A DNA stretch of 64,000 nt from an uncultured Eggerthellaceae bacterium (GCA_944321455.1 CALULI010000006.1:459093-523092), one strand, 5' to 3'; counted from the first letter of the stretch, positions 52,824-62,649 are shown. Numbers and translations are program-made. Notes: a model not told the origin generated them from the sequence alone.

Positions 52824-53783
52824 ATGAGACTCAAGTATTTGTATTACTTTAAGCGTCTTGCTGAACTATCTAACTACACCAAGGCAGCGGAAGATTTAAA
52901 CATTGCGCAGCCTACTTTATCTGCGATTATTCGACGCATGGAACAAGAGCTTGAAGTTGAGCTTTTCAATCGTGATACCACCCGCAACAGCATTGAGCTA
53001 TCAGAGTCGGGAGAGGTGTTTTACGAATACGTTTGCCGTGCCCTTGAAAGCTACGAACAGGGCTTAGCGGTGGCGCGCAATTCGGATGAAGAAGAAGCCG
53101 AATATGAACTAAAATTGGGTGCAAATTATGCCATGCAAAGCCAATTCTTTTCTGACGCGCTTGCCGAATATGAATCTATTTCTAAACTCAATCCAAAAAT
53201 TGAATTGCGCCAAGGTTATTCAGCTAACCTGATCAAGCTTTTGCGTAAAGGCAAAATTGATGTTGCGTTTGCTTCACACGTAAAAGGTGCAGAAGATTTA
53301 GTGTATGAGCCGTGCTGGGCAAAGCCTCTTATTGTGGGCGTTCATAAAAGTCATCCACTTGCTCAAAAGAAAAGCCTCACGATTGATGATTTGCGTCCCT
53401 ACACGCTTATTTCTTATAACAAGCAATCACCAGCGTATGAAAACATTACTCATTTTGCTACTGAAAATAAGCTTGCGGTATCATGCCGCTTCGAAGAAGA
53501 AATTTCCATTGCGGCGTATTTGTTAAGTTATCAAAATGATGTAGCGCTTTTTTGCTATTCCTACTTATTAAATGCGTTTGACGATGTTGTTTGTATTCCA
53601 ATTGAAGGGGTAGACCCCAACTTCCACCAGCTGTGCCTGGTTACCAGAAACGAAGATCATACTCCTGTTGTTGAGGAATTTTTGTCCTATATTCGCTCCT
53701 ACAGCTTTCCTGTTATTCACAATCCTGAAGACTACAAAACGCTGATGATTGAGCGCGCGAATTCAAAGCAAAATAAAGCCTAA
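52824..53783 (+). CDS. LysR-family regulator 1 of 3
   Basis: 319 aa. N-terminal HTH: YTKAAEDLNIAQPTLSAIIR. The effector domain (about 90-290) is of the LysR substrate-binding type (RQGYSANLIKLLRKGKIDVA). Closely similar in start (RLKYLYYFK) to the two LysR genes downstream, so the three arose by duplication. Likely regulates the MFS, hydratase or CoA-transferase gene. Confidence 0.92.
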   Translation: MRLKYLYYFKRLAELSNYTKAAEDLNIAQPTLSAIIRRMEQELEVELFNRDTTRNSIELSESGEVFYEYVCRALESYEQGLAVARNSDEEEAEYELKLGANYAMQSQFFSDALAEYESISKLNPKIELRQGYSANLIKLLRKGKIDVAFASHVKGAEDLVYEPCWAKPLIVGVHKSHPLAQKKSLTIDDLRPYTLISYNKQSPAYENITHFATENKLAVSCRFEEEISIAAYLLSYQNDVALFCYSYLLNAFDDVVCIPIEGVDPNFHQLCLVTRNEDHTPVVEEFLSYIRSYSFPVIHNPEDYKTLMIERANSKQNKA

Positions 53784-54193
53784 TTTTCTGAGTCATTTTA
53801 CAAAAATTTAAGAAGCTGAATCATCCTTAAATATTCCATCTGACCTGCGCATATTGTGTTCCCCTATAGCACGTCTTGTATTCTAATGTAATACTATTGG
53901 AGTACAGGGAAAAGACCCTTAATAATGAAAGCATGATACAAGTAGGTATCTAAGCAGTCATAAGGTAAAATTCCCTCTCCTTGTGTTGCTTATAACTAAG
54001 GATCGAGCATGCTCGGTCCTTTAGTTTGTTGAGGCTTCTTTTTAAGAAGAATTTCTTTCGAATTTTGCAAAAAATCCGATAAAGTAATATCTAGACAAAT
54101 TCTTTTTTCTGTTGAGTGACAGATTGCGCAAGAGAATTTGTTGAGCAGGGAAACAACCGCATAATGAGCTGACGTTTTGGGGAGAAAAATACA
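53784..54193. other. Intergenic region with conserved leader element
   Basis: 410 bp; holds the leader-like element described at 53890-54022. About 170 bp between its terminator and the next start contains no gene. Confidence 0.5.
53890..54022 (+). ncRNA. Candidate small RNA or leader, copy A
   Basis: AATACTATTGG (53890) is followed 85 bases later by CTCTCCTT (53975, an anti-Shine-Dalgarno-like sequence) then TTGCTT, and a hairpin AAGGA-CGAGCA/TGCTCG-TCCTT (53998-54022) with a short T run. The same blocks in the same order and spacing occur upstream of the third LysR gene (55199-55352). Confidence 0.45.
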
Positions 54194-55096
54194 ATGAGGT
54201 TGGAATATCTTTACTATTTCAAGCATCTTGCCGAAACGTTGAATTTCACCAGAGCGGCCCGCGAATTATTCATTGCTCAACCTACCTTGTCTGCCGCTAT
54301 TAAGCGCATGGAAAAAGAACTAGGCTTTATGCTGTTCAAGCGTGAAGGCAGCAAAGTCGTTTTAACCGAAGCAGGCAAGGCATTTCTTGATTATGTTGTG
54401 GTTTCTTTGGCTAGTTATGAGCGTGGAGTAAGTCTTGCTCAGGAATATCAAGGGGTAACCTCGCAAGAAATTAAGCTGGGGGCAATTTATGCTATCCAGG
54501 ACAAGTTTTTTTCGAAGGCTCTTCTGGAATTTAGCCAACAATACTCAACTGTTCCTCACATCATGTTGGACCAAGGTTATTCTGCGACGCTGGTGGAAGA
54601 ATTGCGCAACGGTTCAATAGACGTTGCGTTTGCTTCGAAAATGCCCGATACGGACGATCTGAACTATACGCTGTGTTGGTCGCAGCCCATTGTGGTAGGT
54701 GTAAATGTTCGTCATCCTTTGGCAAAGCACAAAAGCATAGTGCTCAGTGATCTTCAAGATTATGAATTGTTGACCTACAACGCAGATTCGCCTGTGCACA
54801 CCAACGCAAAGCGTCTTGTTCAATCAAATGATTTGCGTGCTAAATACGAATGCAACAACGAAGTAACCATGGCTTCGCTTGTTTCGTCTAATCCCGAAAA
54901 TGTGGCGCTGTTTTGTTATTCCTTTTTGGTAAATGCTTTTGATGGTATTACCTATCTGCCTATTGAAGGTGTGCCTGCAGATTTCCACAAGATTTATTTG
55001 GTTAGTCGCAAAGAGCGTCATCCTAAGATTGTCCAAGAGTTTTTGGATTTCATTGGTCAGTATCATTTCCCTTCGGGTATGAATGTGAGCGCTTAG
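54194..55096 (+). CDS. LysR-family regulator 2 of 3
   Basis: 300 aa. HTH: FTRAARELFIAQPTLSAAIK. Effector domain of the LysR type (LDQGYSATLVEELRNGSIDVA). Close paralogue of its neighbours. A GGGGAG site before the ATG. Confidence 0.92.
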   Translation: MRLEYLYYFKHLAETLNFTRAARELFIAQPTLSAAIKRMEKELGFMLFKREGSKVVLTEAGKAFLDYVVVSLASYERGVSLAQEYQGVTSQEIKLGAIYAIQDKFFSKALLEFSQQYSTVPHIMLDQGYSATLVEELRNGSIDVAFASKMPDTDDLNYTLCWSQPIVVGVNVRHPLAKHKSIVLSDLQDYELLTYNADSPVHTNAKRLVQSNDLRAKYECNNEVTMASLVSSNPENVALFCYSFLVNAFDGITYLPIEGVPADFHKIYLVSRKERHPKIVQEFLDFIGQYHFPSGMNVSA

Positions 55097-55557
55097 CCAG
55101 GGACTAAACGCTAGCTGGCAGCTCAGTTCAGATTCATAACTTCCATTCACGACTTCTCAACTATCGCGATATGCGATACATGCCTTATTACGCAACGCAA
55201 TACTATTGGACTGCTTTAATGCCAATAGGGATAATAAAACCAACAGATACGCATGAAGCGTAACAAGCAACTAAGGCCAAAGAACTCCTCTCCTTAAGAT
55301 TGCTTCTCCCCTCAGAAAGCCGAATCTCCCCGTTCGGCTTCTTTCTTTTTTCGTGGCTCCTTATGTTTGTGAAAGCAAAATGCAGATCAGTGCTCTAAAC
55401 TTTGTACTAGGCACAAGCTTGGAGTAGGGCACGTGCTCTGCGGTAAGACTCATGCAAGAGGGTGTGATGTGCGCTTTGCAAGGGAGCTTGCGCTTGCGGG
55501 CAAGCTACAAACTTTGCAATAACAACAAGCTTTGCCTGGCAGATAAGGGGAGAAACT
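55097..55557. other. Intergenic region with conserved leader element
   Basis: 461 bp. Contains the leader-like copy B (55199-55352) and a GCTAGCTGGCAGCTC palindrome-like block just after the LysR 2 stop. No gene seen. Confidence 0.5.
55199..55352 (+). ncRNA. Candidate small RNA or leader, copy B
   Basis: AATACTATTGG (55199), CTCTCCTT 89 bases later (55288), TTGCTT, and a terminator AAGCCGAA/TTCGGCTT with CTTTCTTTTTT (55315-55352). Architecture matches copy A. The T tract is strong here, so a short transcript of about 130 bases is likely if a promoter lies near 55190. Confidence 0.5.
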
Positions 55558-56463
55558 ATGAGGCTGGAATATCTCTATTATTTCAAGCATCTTGCAGAAG
55601 TGCTTAATTACACGAAAGCGGCGGGAGATTTATACGTTGCGCAGCCAACGCTTTCAACTGCGATGAAACGCATGGAAAACGAGCTGGGCTTTCCGCTGTT
55701 TGAGCGTGATGGCAGCAAGATGGCCTTAACCGCACCAGGCAAGGCATTCTATGACAACGTAAAGCCTATGCTGGCAAGTTACGAGCGTGGTCTGACGCTT
55801 GCTCATGAAGCACAGGGTCAAGAGCGCACTGACTTACATATTGCAGCCACCAACCCTATTCAAACGCGCGATTTTGCTAAAGCGCTTTTAGATTTCAAGA
55901 AGTCACGTCCCATCACGCCGTTTATCAAGGTGGATCACGGCTATGAAATTGATTTAGTTAAGCGTCTTCGCGATGGGGAATTGGATGTTCTCTTTGGATC
56001 AGAGCTTCCCAATATGCAGGACTTATCGCTTACCTATTTTTGGTCACAGCCTTTGGTGGCGGCCGTCAATGTAGATAATCCACTGGCGTCGCGCAGCAGT
56101 GTTTCTATAGAGGATCTGCGAGGTTATGAGCTTATTACGTACCGCGCTGACTTAACACCTGACTGCCACAAGATTGCAGATTTGCTCAACGCCCACAATC
56201 TTGAATGTCGCTACGAAATTGACCAGGAAATAAACATGGCATCCATTATTAGCAGCGAAACTAAAACGGTGGCGCTGCCTTATTATTCGTCTTTGTTAGA
56301 TGCCTATAAAGATATTGTTTGCCTTCCTATTGAAGGGCTAGAGCTGGATTTTCACAAGCTGTATATGATTTGCCGCAGAGAATATCATCCGCAAATTGTT
56401 CAGCAATTTATTGACTTCATGAAGCAGTATCGCATGCCTGAAAATCGTGGACCTGTTGCGTAG
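55558..56463 (+). CDS. LysR-family regulator 3 of 3
   Basis: 301 aa. HTH: YTKAAGDLYVAQPTLSTAMK. Effector domain of LysR type (DHGYEIDLVKRLRDGELDV). GGGGAGA site before the ATG. It is the nearest regulator to the CoA-transferase gene. Confidence 0.92.
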   Translation: MRLEYLYYFKHLAEVLNYTKAAGDLYVAQPTLSTAMKRMENELGFPLFERDGSKMALTAPGKAFYDNVKPMLASYERGLTLAHEAQGQERTDLHIAATNPIQTRDFAKALLDFKKSRPITPFIKVDHGYEIDLVKRLRDGELDVLFGSELPNMQDLSLTYFWSQPLVAAVNVDNPLASRSSVSIEDLRGYELITYRADLTPDCHKIADLLNAHNLECRYEIDQEINMASIISSETKTVALPYYSSLLDAYKDIVCLPIEGLELDFHKLYMICRREYHPQIVQQFIDFMKQYRMPENRGPVA

Positions 56464-56873
56464 CGCTGCGTGGTGGCGCTGGCTTAGCACTTGGAGCGAA
56501 AGCTCCAAGCACCAATCTAGCGGCTAGAGCGAAAGAGTTTGCTCCGTGATGAGCGCGGTAGCGCTGGGCTTGCGGACGCAATTCTGGGTCAAAAATGTAA
56601 ATTATGGGAAAAGTAACCCTGTTATTACCAATTCTTTAAGGCTTTCTGCATAAAAAAATCCAAAAAATAGGACAAAGATGGATTTATGACCATCCCAGTT
56701 GAAAGCGGTTAAGAGGATACTGGAAAGGTACCGATTTTGCTTGAATCATGGAACATTTGTAGGTACATGCCTAAGCGCATCTTCAGCACCCGCTGAAACA
56801 GCTCTTCGGCGCATGCCACACGAATATTCGATGGTTCAGAAAATGGTTATACAGTGAAAGGAGAATTGTCTAT
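56464..56873. other. Leader region of the CoA-transferase gene
   Basis: 410 bp without a gene. It contains a GNRA-type hairpin (CTTGGAGC-GAAA-GCTCCAAG, 56490-56509) after the LysR 3 gene and an A-rich stretch. A promoter is probable but not clear. Confidence 0.5.
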
Positions 56874-58190
56874 ATGACCACGACTGATAAGCTTAATGGT
56901 TACGGTCCTCTCGCTGGCGTTAAAGTCGTAGAGCTCTGCGAATGGGTAGCAGCTCCTGCTGCAGTTCGTAATCTTTCCGAAATGGGCGCTACCGTAATCA
57001 AGACTGAGCCACTTCATGGTGACGCACAGCGTACCCAGGGTCCTGGCTTCGGTTGCGAAAAGAATGATTTTGAAGACCCTACCTTCGACCTCAACAATAC
57101 CAACAAGGACCTTGTTGCTATTAACTTGAAGGACGAAGAAGGCATGAAGTTCATGAAGAAGCTTCTTGCTGACGCAGACGTATTTGTTTGCAACCTGCGT
57201 GACCGTGCTCTGCAGAAGCTCGGCCTTGACTATGAAACCTTGCACGAAGAGTTCCCAACGCTGATTTGGGCTCAGATGCGTGGTTATGGTGAGTTCGGTG
57301 CTGAAAAGGACTCCCCAGGTTATGACGCAGTATGCTGGGCTGCTCGTGGCGGCGTAGCAAACGTTTTCCGTGAGGACGGCGAATCTCCTGCAATCGCTCC
57401 TCAGGCATTCGGCGACAACAACGCTGCATGCATGTTGGCTGGCGGCATTTGCGCTGCTCTGTTCAACCGTACTCGTACCGGTAAGGGCGACAAGGTAACC
57501 ACCAACCTCTACGGTGCTGCAATCTTCGCTGGCGACATCGGAATTTGCGCTCAGCAGTTTGGTGCTGACTATCCTAAGTCTCGTAAGTCTGTTACCAACC
57601 CATTCAACAACACCTATCGTACTTCCGACGACAAGTGGATCTACATCTGCATGCCTCAGTACGACAAGTACTATGCAATGATGATGAAGCTCTTCGATCG
57701 CGAAGACCAGGTTGACAACCCTGATACCAAGGACCTTCCACACTTGAAGGCTTCCGGCAAGAACACCGAAGTTATTGGCTGGCTCGAAGAAGCATTCGCT
57801 AAGCATGACTTCGATTACTGGATGGAAGTATTCAAGGAGAACCAGGTTCCTGCTCAGAAGTTGTTCCGCTACACGGACATCTTGAAGGACGAAGAAGCAT
57901 ACGACAACGACTCCTTGCGTTACGTTGAGTATGACGAATTTGGCAAACATGCACTGCCAATGACTCCTCTCCGCTTCGACTCCGCAGGCGATCCTCCTGT
58001 AATCCTTGCTAAGCCAGTTGGCTACCACACCAAGGAAGTTATGAAGAAGTATGGCTACACCGACGCAGAGATTGCAGAAATTGAAGATCGTGGTGGCGTA
58101 GGTATCTACCATGGTGAACCAATTCCTGACACCATCTTCAAGTCCAAGCGTCAGCTTGCTGGTGAAGCACCTTGCACATGGGAGAAATAA
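56874..58190 (+). CDS. CaiB/BaiF-type (class III) CoA-transferase
   Basis: 438 aa. Moves CoA between a donor acyl-CoA and an acceptor carboxylate. Conserved N-terminal GPLAGVKVVELCEWVAAP and GATVIKTEP, catalytic Asp at about residue 181 (QAFGDNNAA), and RTRTGKGDKV. GAAAGGAG site before the ATG. Highly biased codons. With the enoyl-CoA hydratase and MFS transporter it fits carnitine-like, bile-acid-like or aryl-acid CoA pathways; sequence does not say which. Confidence 0.9.
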   Translation: MTTTDKLNGYGPLAGVKVVELCEWVAAPAAVRNLSEMGATVIKTEPLHGDAQRTQGPGFGCEKNDFEDPTFDLNNTNKDLVAINLKDEEGMKFMKKLLADADVFVCNLRDRALQKLGLDYETLHEEFPTLIWAQMRGYGEFGAEKDSPGYDAVCWAARGGVANVFREDGESPAIAPQAFGDNNAACMLAGGICAALFNRTRTGKGDKVTTNLYGAAIFAGDIGICAQQFGADYPKSRKSVTNPFNNTYRTSDDKWIYICMPQYDKYYAMMMKLFDREDQVDNPDTKDLPHLKASGKNTEVIGWLEEAFAKHDFDYWMEVFKENQVPAQKLFRYTDILKDEEAYDNDSLRYVEYDEFGKHALPMTPLRFDSAGDPPVILAKPVGYHTKEVMKKYGYTDAEIAEIEDRGGVGIYHGEPIPDTIFKSKRQLAGEAPCTWEK

Positions 58191-58240
58191 GTAAACCTTT
58201 ACTTATGTAGTCTCATTGCGCTTCATATAGACATGATTGA

Positions 58241-58270
58241 GAAGGCATCGAATTTCGATGCCTTCTTTTT
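58241..58270 (+). terminator. Terminator after CoA-transferase
   Basis: GAAGGCATCGAA pairs with TTCGATGCCTTC around one base, followed by five T residues. Confidence 0.92.
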
Positions 58271-58343
58271 GTTTGAGAGGGCACTACGGTATGATGATGT
58301 GAGTTATGCACAAGCGTAAAAGCGATCGGCCTTAAGGTGTGCC

Positions 58344-60176
58344 ATGGAATTACTTGAACTTATTTTGTTTTTGCTTATTGCGGTAGTTGCATCAAGTATG
58401 CTTGATCAGGTGGTGCGTGGCGTTTCCTTGCCGCTGGTTCAAATTGCCTTAGGCGTTGTTATTGCTCTTGTTCTTCCTATTCCTGATGACATCACCATAG
58501 ATGCCGAACTGTTGCTGATTCTGTTTATTGCGCCGCTGCACTTTAACGAAACGCGCCATGTTGATTCTGAAGGGCTCTATAAAAATCGCTTCGGTATTGC
58601 TTCGTTAGTAACAGGGCTGGTCCTGTTGACCATGGTGGCGCTGGGCACATCGCTTCACGCGTTGTTGCCCGCCATTCCGCTTGCGGCTGCCCTTGCTTTT
58701 GGTGCAGCCATGGGATCGACTGATGCGTCCGCAGTAACGTCTCTTGCAAAAGAGATGCGCTTTGGGCGCCGCCATGAATCGCTGCTTAACGGCGAAGCGC
58801 TGTTTAACGATGTTACAGGCACGATTGGCTTTCAGTGCGCAATTGCCGTTGTGGTGTCAGGCGCGTTTTCTCTTTCACATGCAGGGCAAGAATTTGTTCT
58901 TGAGCTGTTTGGCGGCATGGTGGTTGGCGCGCTTTTGGGCTTTTTGTTTTGGGCGTTAATGGCGGGCATGCGCCGCTTTGGGTTAGAAAACCCTACCGTT
59001 CATGTGGTGCTGGAGCTGCTGACCCCTTTCATTATTTATCTGATCTGCGAACAGATTCACGTTGGCGGTGTTATTGCGGTTGTGCTGGCGGGTCTGACTA
59101 TTTCGCTCTTGCCGCATCGTATGACTCCCGCCGCATCTCATCAAAAAATCCAAGCTTCCAGCGTATGGAAGACGCTTGAATTCGTGCTGAACGGCATCAT
59201 CTTTGTGGTGCTGGGCATGCAAATTCCGCACGTTCTTGTGCCTGCGCTGCAGGGGGACGCGGTAACGGCCTGGATGCTGGTTACAGCCGTAATTGTTCTA
59301 ACGGTAGTACTTGATCTGGTTCGTTTTGTTTGGATTGTGGGCCTTGATGTGGTTAACGCATGGCGCACCAAGCACCCCGTGAAGGCGTGCTTTTCCAAGC
59401 GAAGCCTCAAGGGAATTTTGGGCATGACCTTTGCGGGCCCTAAAGGCGGCGTTACCTTAGCGCTGATGCTGACCATTCCGTATACCGTAGCCTCGGGCGA
59501 AGCATTCCCGCTGCGTGAAGAGCTGCTGTTCTTAACGTCGGGCGTTATTGTGTGCACGATGCTGCTTGCGAATTTTGCGGTTCGCAAACTGGTTCCTCGC
59601 AAGCCTTCCGAAAAGCGCTCTAAAGAATATGCGGATGCCGAAATTACCATCCTGATGCAGGTGATCAACTCTATTCAGGAAGACGCTCACTTGACGGGAT
59701 CGAACACGGGCGAGTCTGCTCTGTTGGCTATGGGACAAAGCGAAGACAGTGCGGGAGAGTCGCGCGAGAGTACAGCAGAGGTAACCCTTCCTGACAATGT
59801 TGATGAGCCCGCAACGGCTATTGCCATGAAGCGCTACGCTGACCGTATACGGACCTTCATTCCGCAGGCAAGCGCTGACGTGGCAGCAGAAGGCAAGGCG
59901 CTGGCTGACCGTTGCGATGAGCTGTACAAGCAGGTTGATGCCTACGAAGAAGAGCTTGCCAATATTGATAACGATGATGCTGAAGATGCCGAAGGTTTCG
60001 AAAAGCATATTGTTGCGCTGCGTCGCATGAAAGAAGCGCTTGATGATATTCAGGACAGGGCGCTTTCGCGTGAGCTTGAGTTTATTAAGGCGGCTAATCG
60101 TGCGGGCACGTTGTCTGACGAACATGCGCGCAAGCTGCGCAATGATGTTTACGTGCAGCAGATGACCCTTGATTAG
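58344..60176 (+). CDS. Na+/H+ antiporter, CPA1 type
   Basis: 610 aa. About twelve membrane helices (1-425). Features of NhaP/CPA1 proteins: FGAAMGSTDASAV (TD motif), LNGEALFNDVTG, and GMTFAGPKGGVTLALML. The C-terminal 180 residues are cytoplasmic, acidic and helical, with a likely coiled coil (about 520-600). AAGGTG site. Exchanges sodium or potassium for protons to control cytoplasmic pH. Confidence 0.9.
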   Translation: MELLELILFLLIAVVASSMLDQVVRGVSLPLVQIALGVVIALVLPIPDDITIDAELLLILFIAPLHFNETRHVDSEGLYKNRFGIASLVTGLVLLTMVALGTSLHALLPAIPLAAALAFGAAMGSTDASAVTSLAKEMRFGRRHESLLNGEALFNDVTGTIGFQCAIAVVVSGAFSLSHAGQEFVLELFGGMVVGALLGFLFWALMAGMRRFGLENPTVHVVLELLTPFIIYLICEQIHVGGVIAVVLAGLTISLLPHRMTPAASHQKIQASSVWKTLEFVLNGIIFVVLGMQIPHVLVPALQGDAVTAWMLVTAVIVLTVVLDLVRFVWIVGLDVVNAWRTKHPVKACFSKRSLKGILGMTFAGPKGGVTLALMLTIPYTVASGEAFPLREELLFLTSGVIVCTMLLANFAVRKLVPRKPSEKRSKEYADAEITILMQVINSIQEDAHLTGSNTGESALLAMGQSEDSAGESRESTAEVTLPDNVDEPATAIAMKRYADRIRTFIPQASADVAAEGKALADRCDELYKQVDAYEEELANIDNDDAEDAEGFEKHIVALRRMKEALDDIQDRALSRELEFIKAANRAGTLSDEHARKLRNDVYVQQMTLD

Positions 60177-60184
60177 GACGGTGC

Positions 60185-60218
60185 TGGGTTAACGCACGTT
60201 GTGGGTTAACGCGCGTTG
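60185..60218. repeat. 17-bp tandem repeat
   Basis: TGGGTTAACGCACGTTG directly followed by TGGGTTAACGCGCGTTG; one difference. It lies between the convergent antiporter and MATE genes. Confidence 0.7.
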
Positions 60219-60262
60219 CTTGATAAGAGTGGTGCCGAATTTCAGCGCGTTGCCTACGATGC

Positions 60263-61597
60263 TTATTGAGTGCTTCCCATCCACGCATCCCCTCTGGCGC
60301 GCTGACCGTTGCCAAGGGCTCTGCCTCCCATAAGCACAAGGCCCATTACCAGCCAGATTGCTGCAATGCGGGCAAGATCGGTTGGTAGAAGGGGAGCCAC
60401 AACAAACACCAAGAGCGCTGTTGCAGCAATGTGGGCAACGGCAGCCAATGAGCAGGTAAGGGCCAGATAGCGAAAATCACCTGCACCAATCAGGATGCCA
60501 TCAAGAGCCCACATCCAGCCTTGAAGTGGCATCAAAATGCCTGCGGTTATCATGCCCGTGCTTGCTAAGGTTTGAATGGTTTGATTGGGAGAGAATAGCT
60601 GTCCTGCTACAAGACCTAGGAGAGCAAAGACTGCACCAACACCTACACCAAGCAACAGTCCCGCACGGGCGGTTTGGTTGGTCAAAAGCCGCGCTTTATC
60701 GCGGTTACGTGCGCCTAATTCGGCACCCACTAATGTTTGTCCTGCAATGGCTACGGAATCTAATGCATTAACGGCAAAATTCCAGGTGGCGTTTACAATT
60801 TGGTAGCCTGCCAACACTGCAGGACCCATTGAAGCTGCCGCCATGACAGATGCCACTAAGCCAACACGAAGCGCTAAGGTGCGGACAAACAGAGGAAAGC
60901 CCGTACCTCCAGCAGAGGTAATGCCTGTAAGTTTTGGGCGCAGCGAAACACCTGCTTTACAGGCCCAGATCACGGCAGGGATAACTAAGAATAGTCCCAT
61001 GAACCACTGGGCAATTGCCGTTGCAATGCCAGAGCCTGCAATTCCCCAACCCCACACTATGACAAACACCACATCAAGTACCGTATTAAGGGCGGCGCCT
61101 GCAATGGCGGCAACTAAGGTCAGGTTTACTTTTTGCAGCCCACGGAAAATGCCATTGGCAGCGTAAACTAACAACATGCCTGGTACACCCAATACAACCA
61201 GCTGGGTATAGATGACGGCTTGCTGCAAGGTTTCGCCCGAACCACCTAAAAGCGAACAGATAGGTTGGGCAAAACCAAACAACACGGCAGCAAGCACCAC
61301 GCCAATACAAAGAGATAACCACAGCCCATTAAGACCCGCCCGAAATCCATCGCGTGTTTTTTGTGCGCCAAAGAGTCGCGCCACTTGTGAGGTGGTGGAG
61401 TAGGCCAAAAACACACATAGGCCAACGGCGGTAAGCACAACGGTGGAGCCAAGAGAGAGACCCGCAAGGGCAGAGTCGCTGACGTGACCGACGATGGCGG
61501 TGTCAATAAGGATGAAGGTGGGTTCGGCAATAAGCTGGCCAAACGTAGGAATAGCCAGAAGGGCAAGCTGCTTATAGGAGGTGTGCGTTTGGGACAT
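60263..61597 (-). CDS. MATE-family efflux transporter (DinF-like)
   Basis: 444 aa from an ATG at 61597; longer starts overlap the DUF454 gene and have no ribosome site either. Twelve membrane helices with two related halves, and MATE signatures at the N-terminus (LLAIPTFGQLIAEP, IVGHVSDSALAGLSLG). Sodium- or proton-driven drug exporter. The gene follows a DUF454 gene and is probably co-transcribed with it. Confidence 0.88.
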   Translation of the reverse strand: MSQTHTSYKQLALLAIPTFGQLIAEPTFILIDTAIVGHVSDSALAGLSLGSTVVLTAVGLCVFLAYSTTSQVARLFGAQKTRDGFRAGLNGLWLSLCIGVVLAAVLFGFAQPICSLLGGSGETLQQAVIYTQLVVLGVPGMLLVYAANGIFRGLQKVNLTLVAAIAGAALNTVLDVVFVIVWGWGIAGSGIATAIAQWFMGLFLVIPAVIWACKAGVSLRPKLTGITSAGGTGFPLFVRTLALRVGLVASVMAAASMGPAVLAGYQIVNATWNFAVNALDSVAIAGQTLVGAELGARNRDKARLLTNQTARAGLLLGVGVGAVFALLGLVAGQLFSPNQTIQTLASTGMITAGILMPLQGWMWALDGILIGAGDFRYLALTCSLAAVAHIAATALLVFVVAPLLPTDLARIAAIWLVMGLVLMGGRALGNGQRARGDAWMGSTQ

Positions 61598-61601
61598 ACA
61601 T

Positions 61602-61991
61602 TTAAGAGGCATCAGGTACACGGACAAAAAGCAGGTAGAAAAGGAATAAAACTACCAACTCCAGTATGAACCATACAACAAAATTGATGCCGTCGAAATC
61701 TTTTACTGCATAGGCACTTATGCCCATGACAAAACATGAAGTAATAAGGATGCGGGTTTTTGTTTGAGGCGGGATAGCTTGCTTTTCAATAAAGGGCTGG
61801 ACGTATGTTTTCCACGCTTTGGTGGAGACAAGCCATTTATTTAAACGATTTGAGGAGCGCGCAAAAAGAAAACCTGCTAACAGTAAAAAAGGGGTAGTGG
61901 GGAGCACTGGTATAAACATGCCAACGATGCCTAAGGTGGCGCATATGCAGCCAAGGGGAATGCAGATAAGTTTGATAAGTAAGGTTTTCAT
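61602..61991 (-). CDS. DUF454 (YbaN-like) inner membrane protein
   Basis: 129 aa, four predicted membrane helices. Family signature FIPVLPTTPFLLLAGFLFARSS with the W near 53 (NKWLVST). AAAGGAG site before the ATG. Overlaps or abuts the MATE gene downstream. Function unknown. Confidence 0.85.
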   Translation of the reverse strand: MKTLLIKLICIPLGCICATLGIVGMFIPVLPTTPFLLLAGFLFARSSNRLNKWLVSTKAWKTYVQPFIEKQAIPPQTKTRILITSCFVMGISAYAVKDFDGINFVVWFILELVVLFLFYLLFVRVPDAS

Positions 61992-62130
61992 GGTGTCTCC
62001 TTTAATAGTAGAGAGGCATCATAAGAAAAGAATAGTGAAAACACGCCAAAAAACCGACTAAAATAGATGTAAGGCATCTAATAACGGTATAAGCGACTGC
62101 ATTGATGCGCCGAGCAAAGGAGTGTTTGCA

Positions 62131-62610
62131 ATGGGATTAGACAATAAAGACCTCTCTCAGTATTTGTACGATGTGGACCAAGTAGGCGTTATCACGGCCG
62201 ATGTTGAGGCCAGCCAGGCTAACATGAAAAAGATATTTGGCTGGGACCCAGACAAGGAATATCAGAAGCCTTTTACGATGAAGTATCGTGGAGAAGACGT
62301 TGTGGCAGAAGCGCGCTTTGTGGTGTACTGCAAGCACAAGGTTGAAATTGAGTTTATTGAGCCTATTGGCGAAGGTAAAAGTGCTTGGCATGATTTCTTG
62401 AAGATGGGCAAGTCGGGCATTCATCACATTAGATATAACGTTCCTGACTTTGCGGCAACGCGCCAGGCTTTCCTGGATGCAGGAGTGGATATTTGGATCG
62501 AAGGCAAGGCAACTGGTCCTGAAGGTTTGCGCTTTGCTTATTTCGATACGCTTGATGAGCTGGGATATGTTATCGAAGTTATCAACTGGCATGAAGTTGA
62601 AGATAAATAA
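62131..62610 (+). CDS. VOC-family protein (glyoxalase/epimerase-like)
   Basis: 159 aa from an ATG at 62131, preceded by AGGAG; an earlier start adds only three residues. Two beta-alpha-beta-beta-beta modules; metal-site-like residues are seen in the first strand (VGVITADVEASQ), in KHKVEIEFIEPIG, GIHHIRYNVPD, and YVIEVINWHE. It resembles methylmalonyl-CoA epimerases and related VOC enzymes. A CoA link to the nearby cluster is possible but not shown. Confidence 0.8.
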   Translation: MGLDNKDLSQYLYDVDQVGVITADVEASQANMKKIFGWDPDKEYQKPFTMKYRGEDVVAEARFVVYCKHKVEIEFIEPIGEGKSAWHDFLKMGKSGIHHIRYNVPDFAATRQAFLDAGVDIWIEGKATGPEGLRFAYFDTLDELGYVIEVINWHEVEDK

Positions 62611-62649
62611 GTAAACATCGTTGCCTTTAAGGCAACAGCGCTGATTGTG

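Noticed and set aside
56847..58112. 421-codon open frame antisense to the CoA-transferase gene
   Set aside because: Same effect of strong codon bias; the sense frame has clear family motifs.
49990..58190. Naming the cluster as a carnitine (cai) or bile acid (bai) operon
   Set aside because: The families fit but other diagnostic genes (CoA ligase, reductases, hydroxysteroid dehydrogenases) are absent; the substrate cannot be read from sequence.
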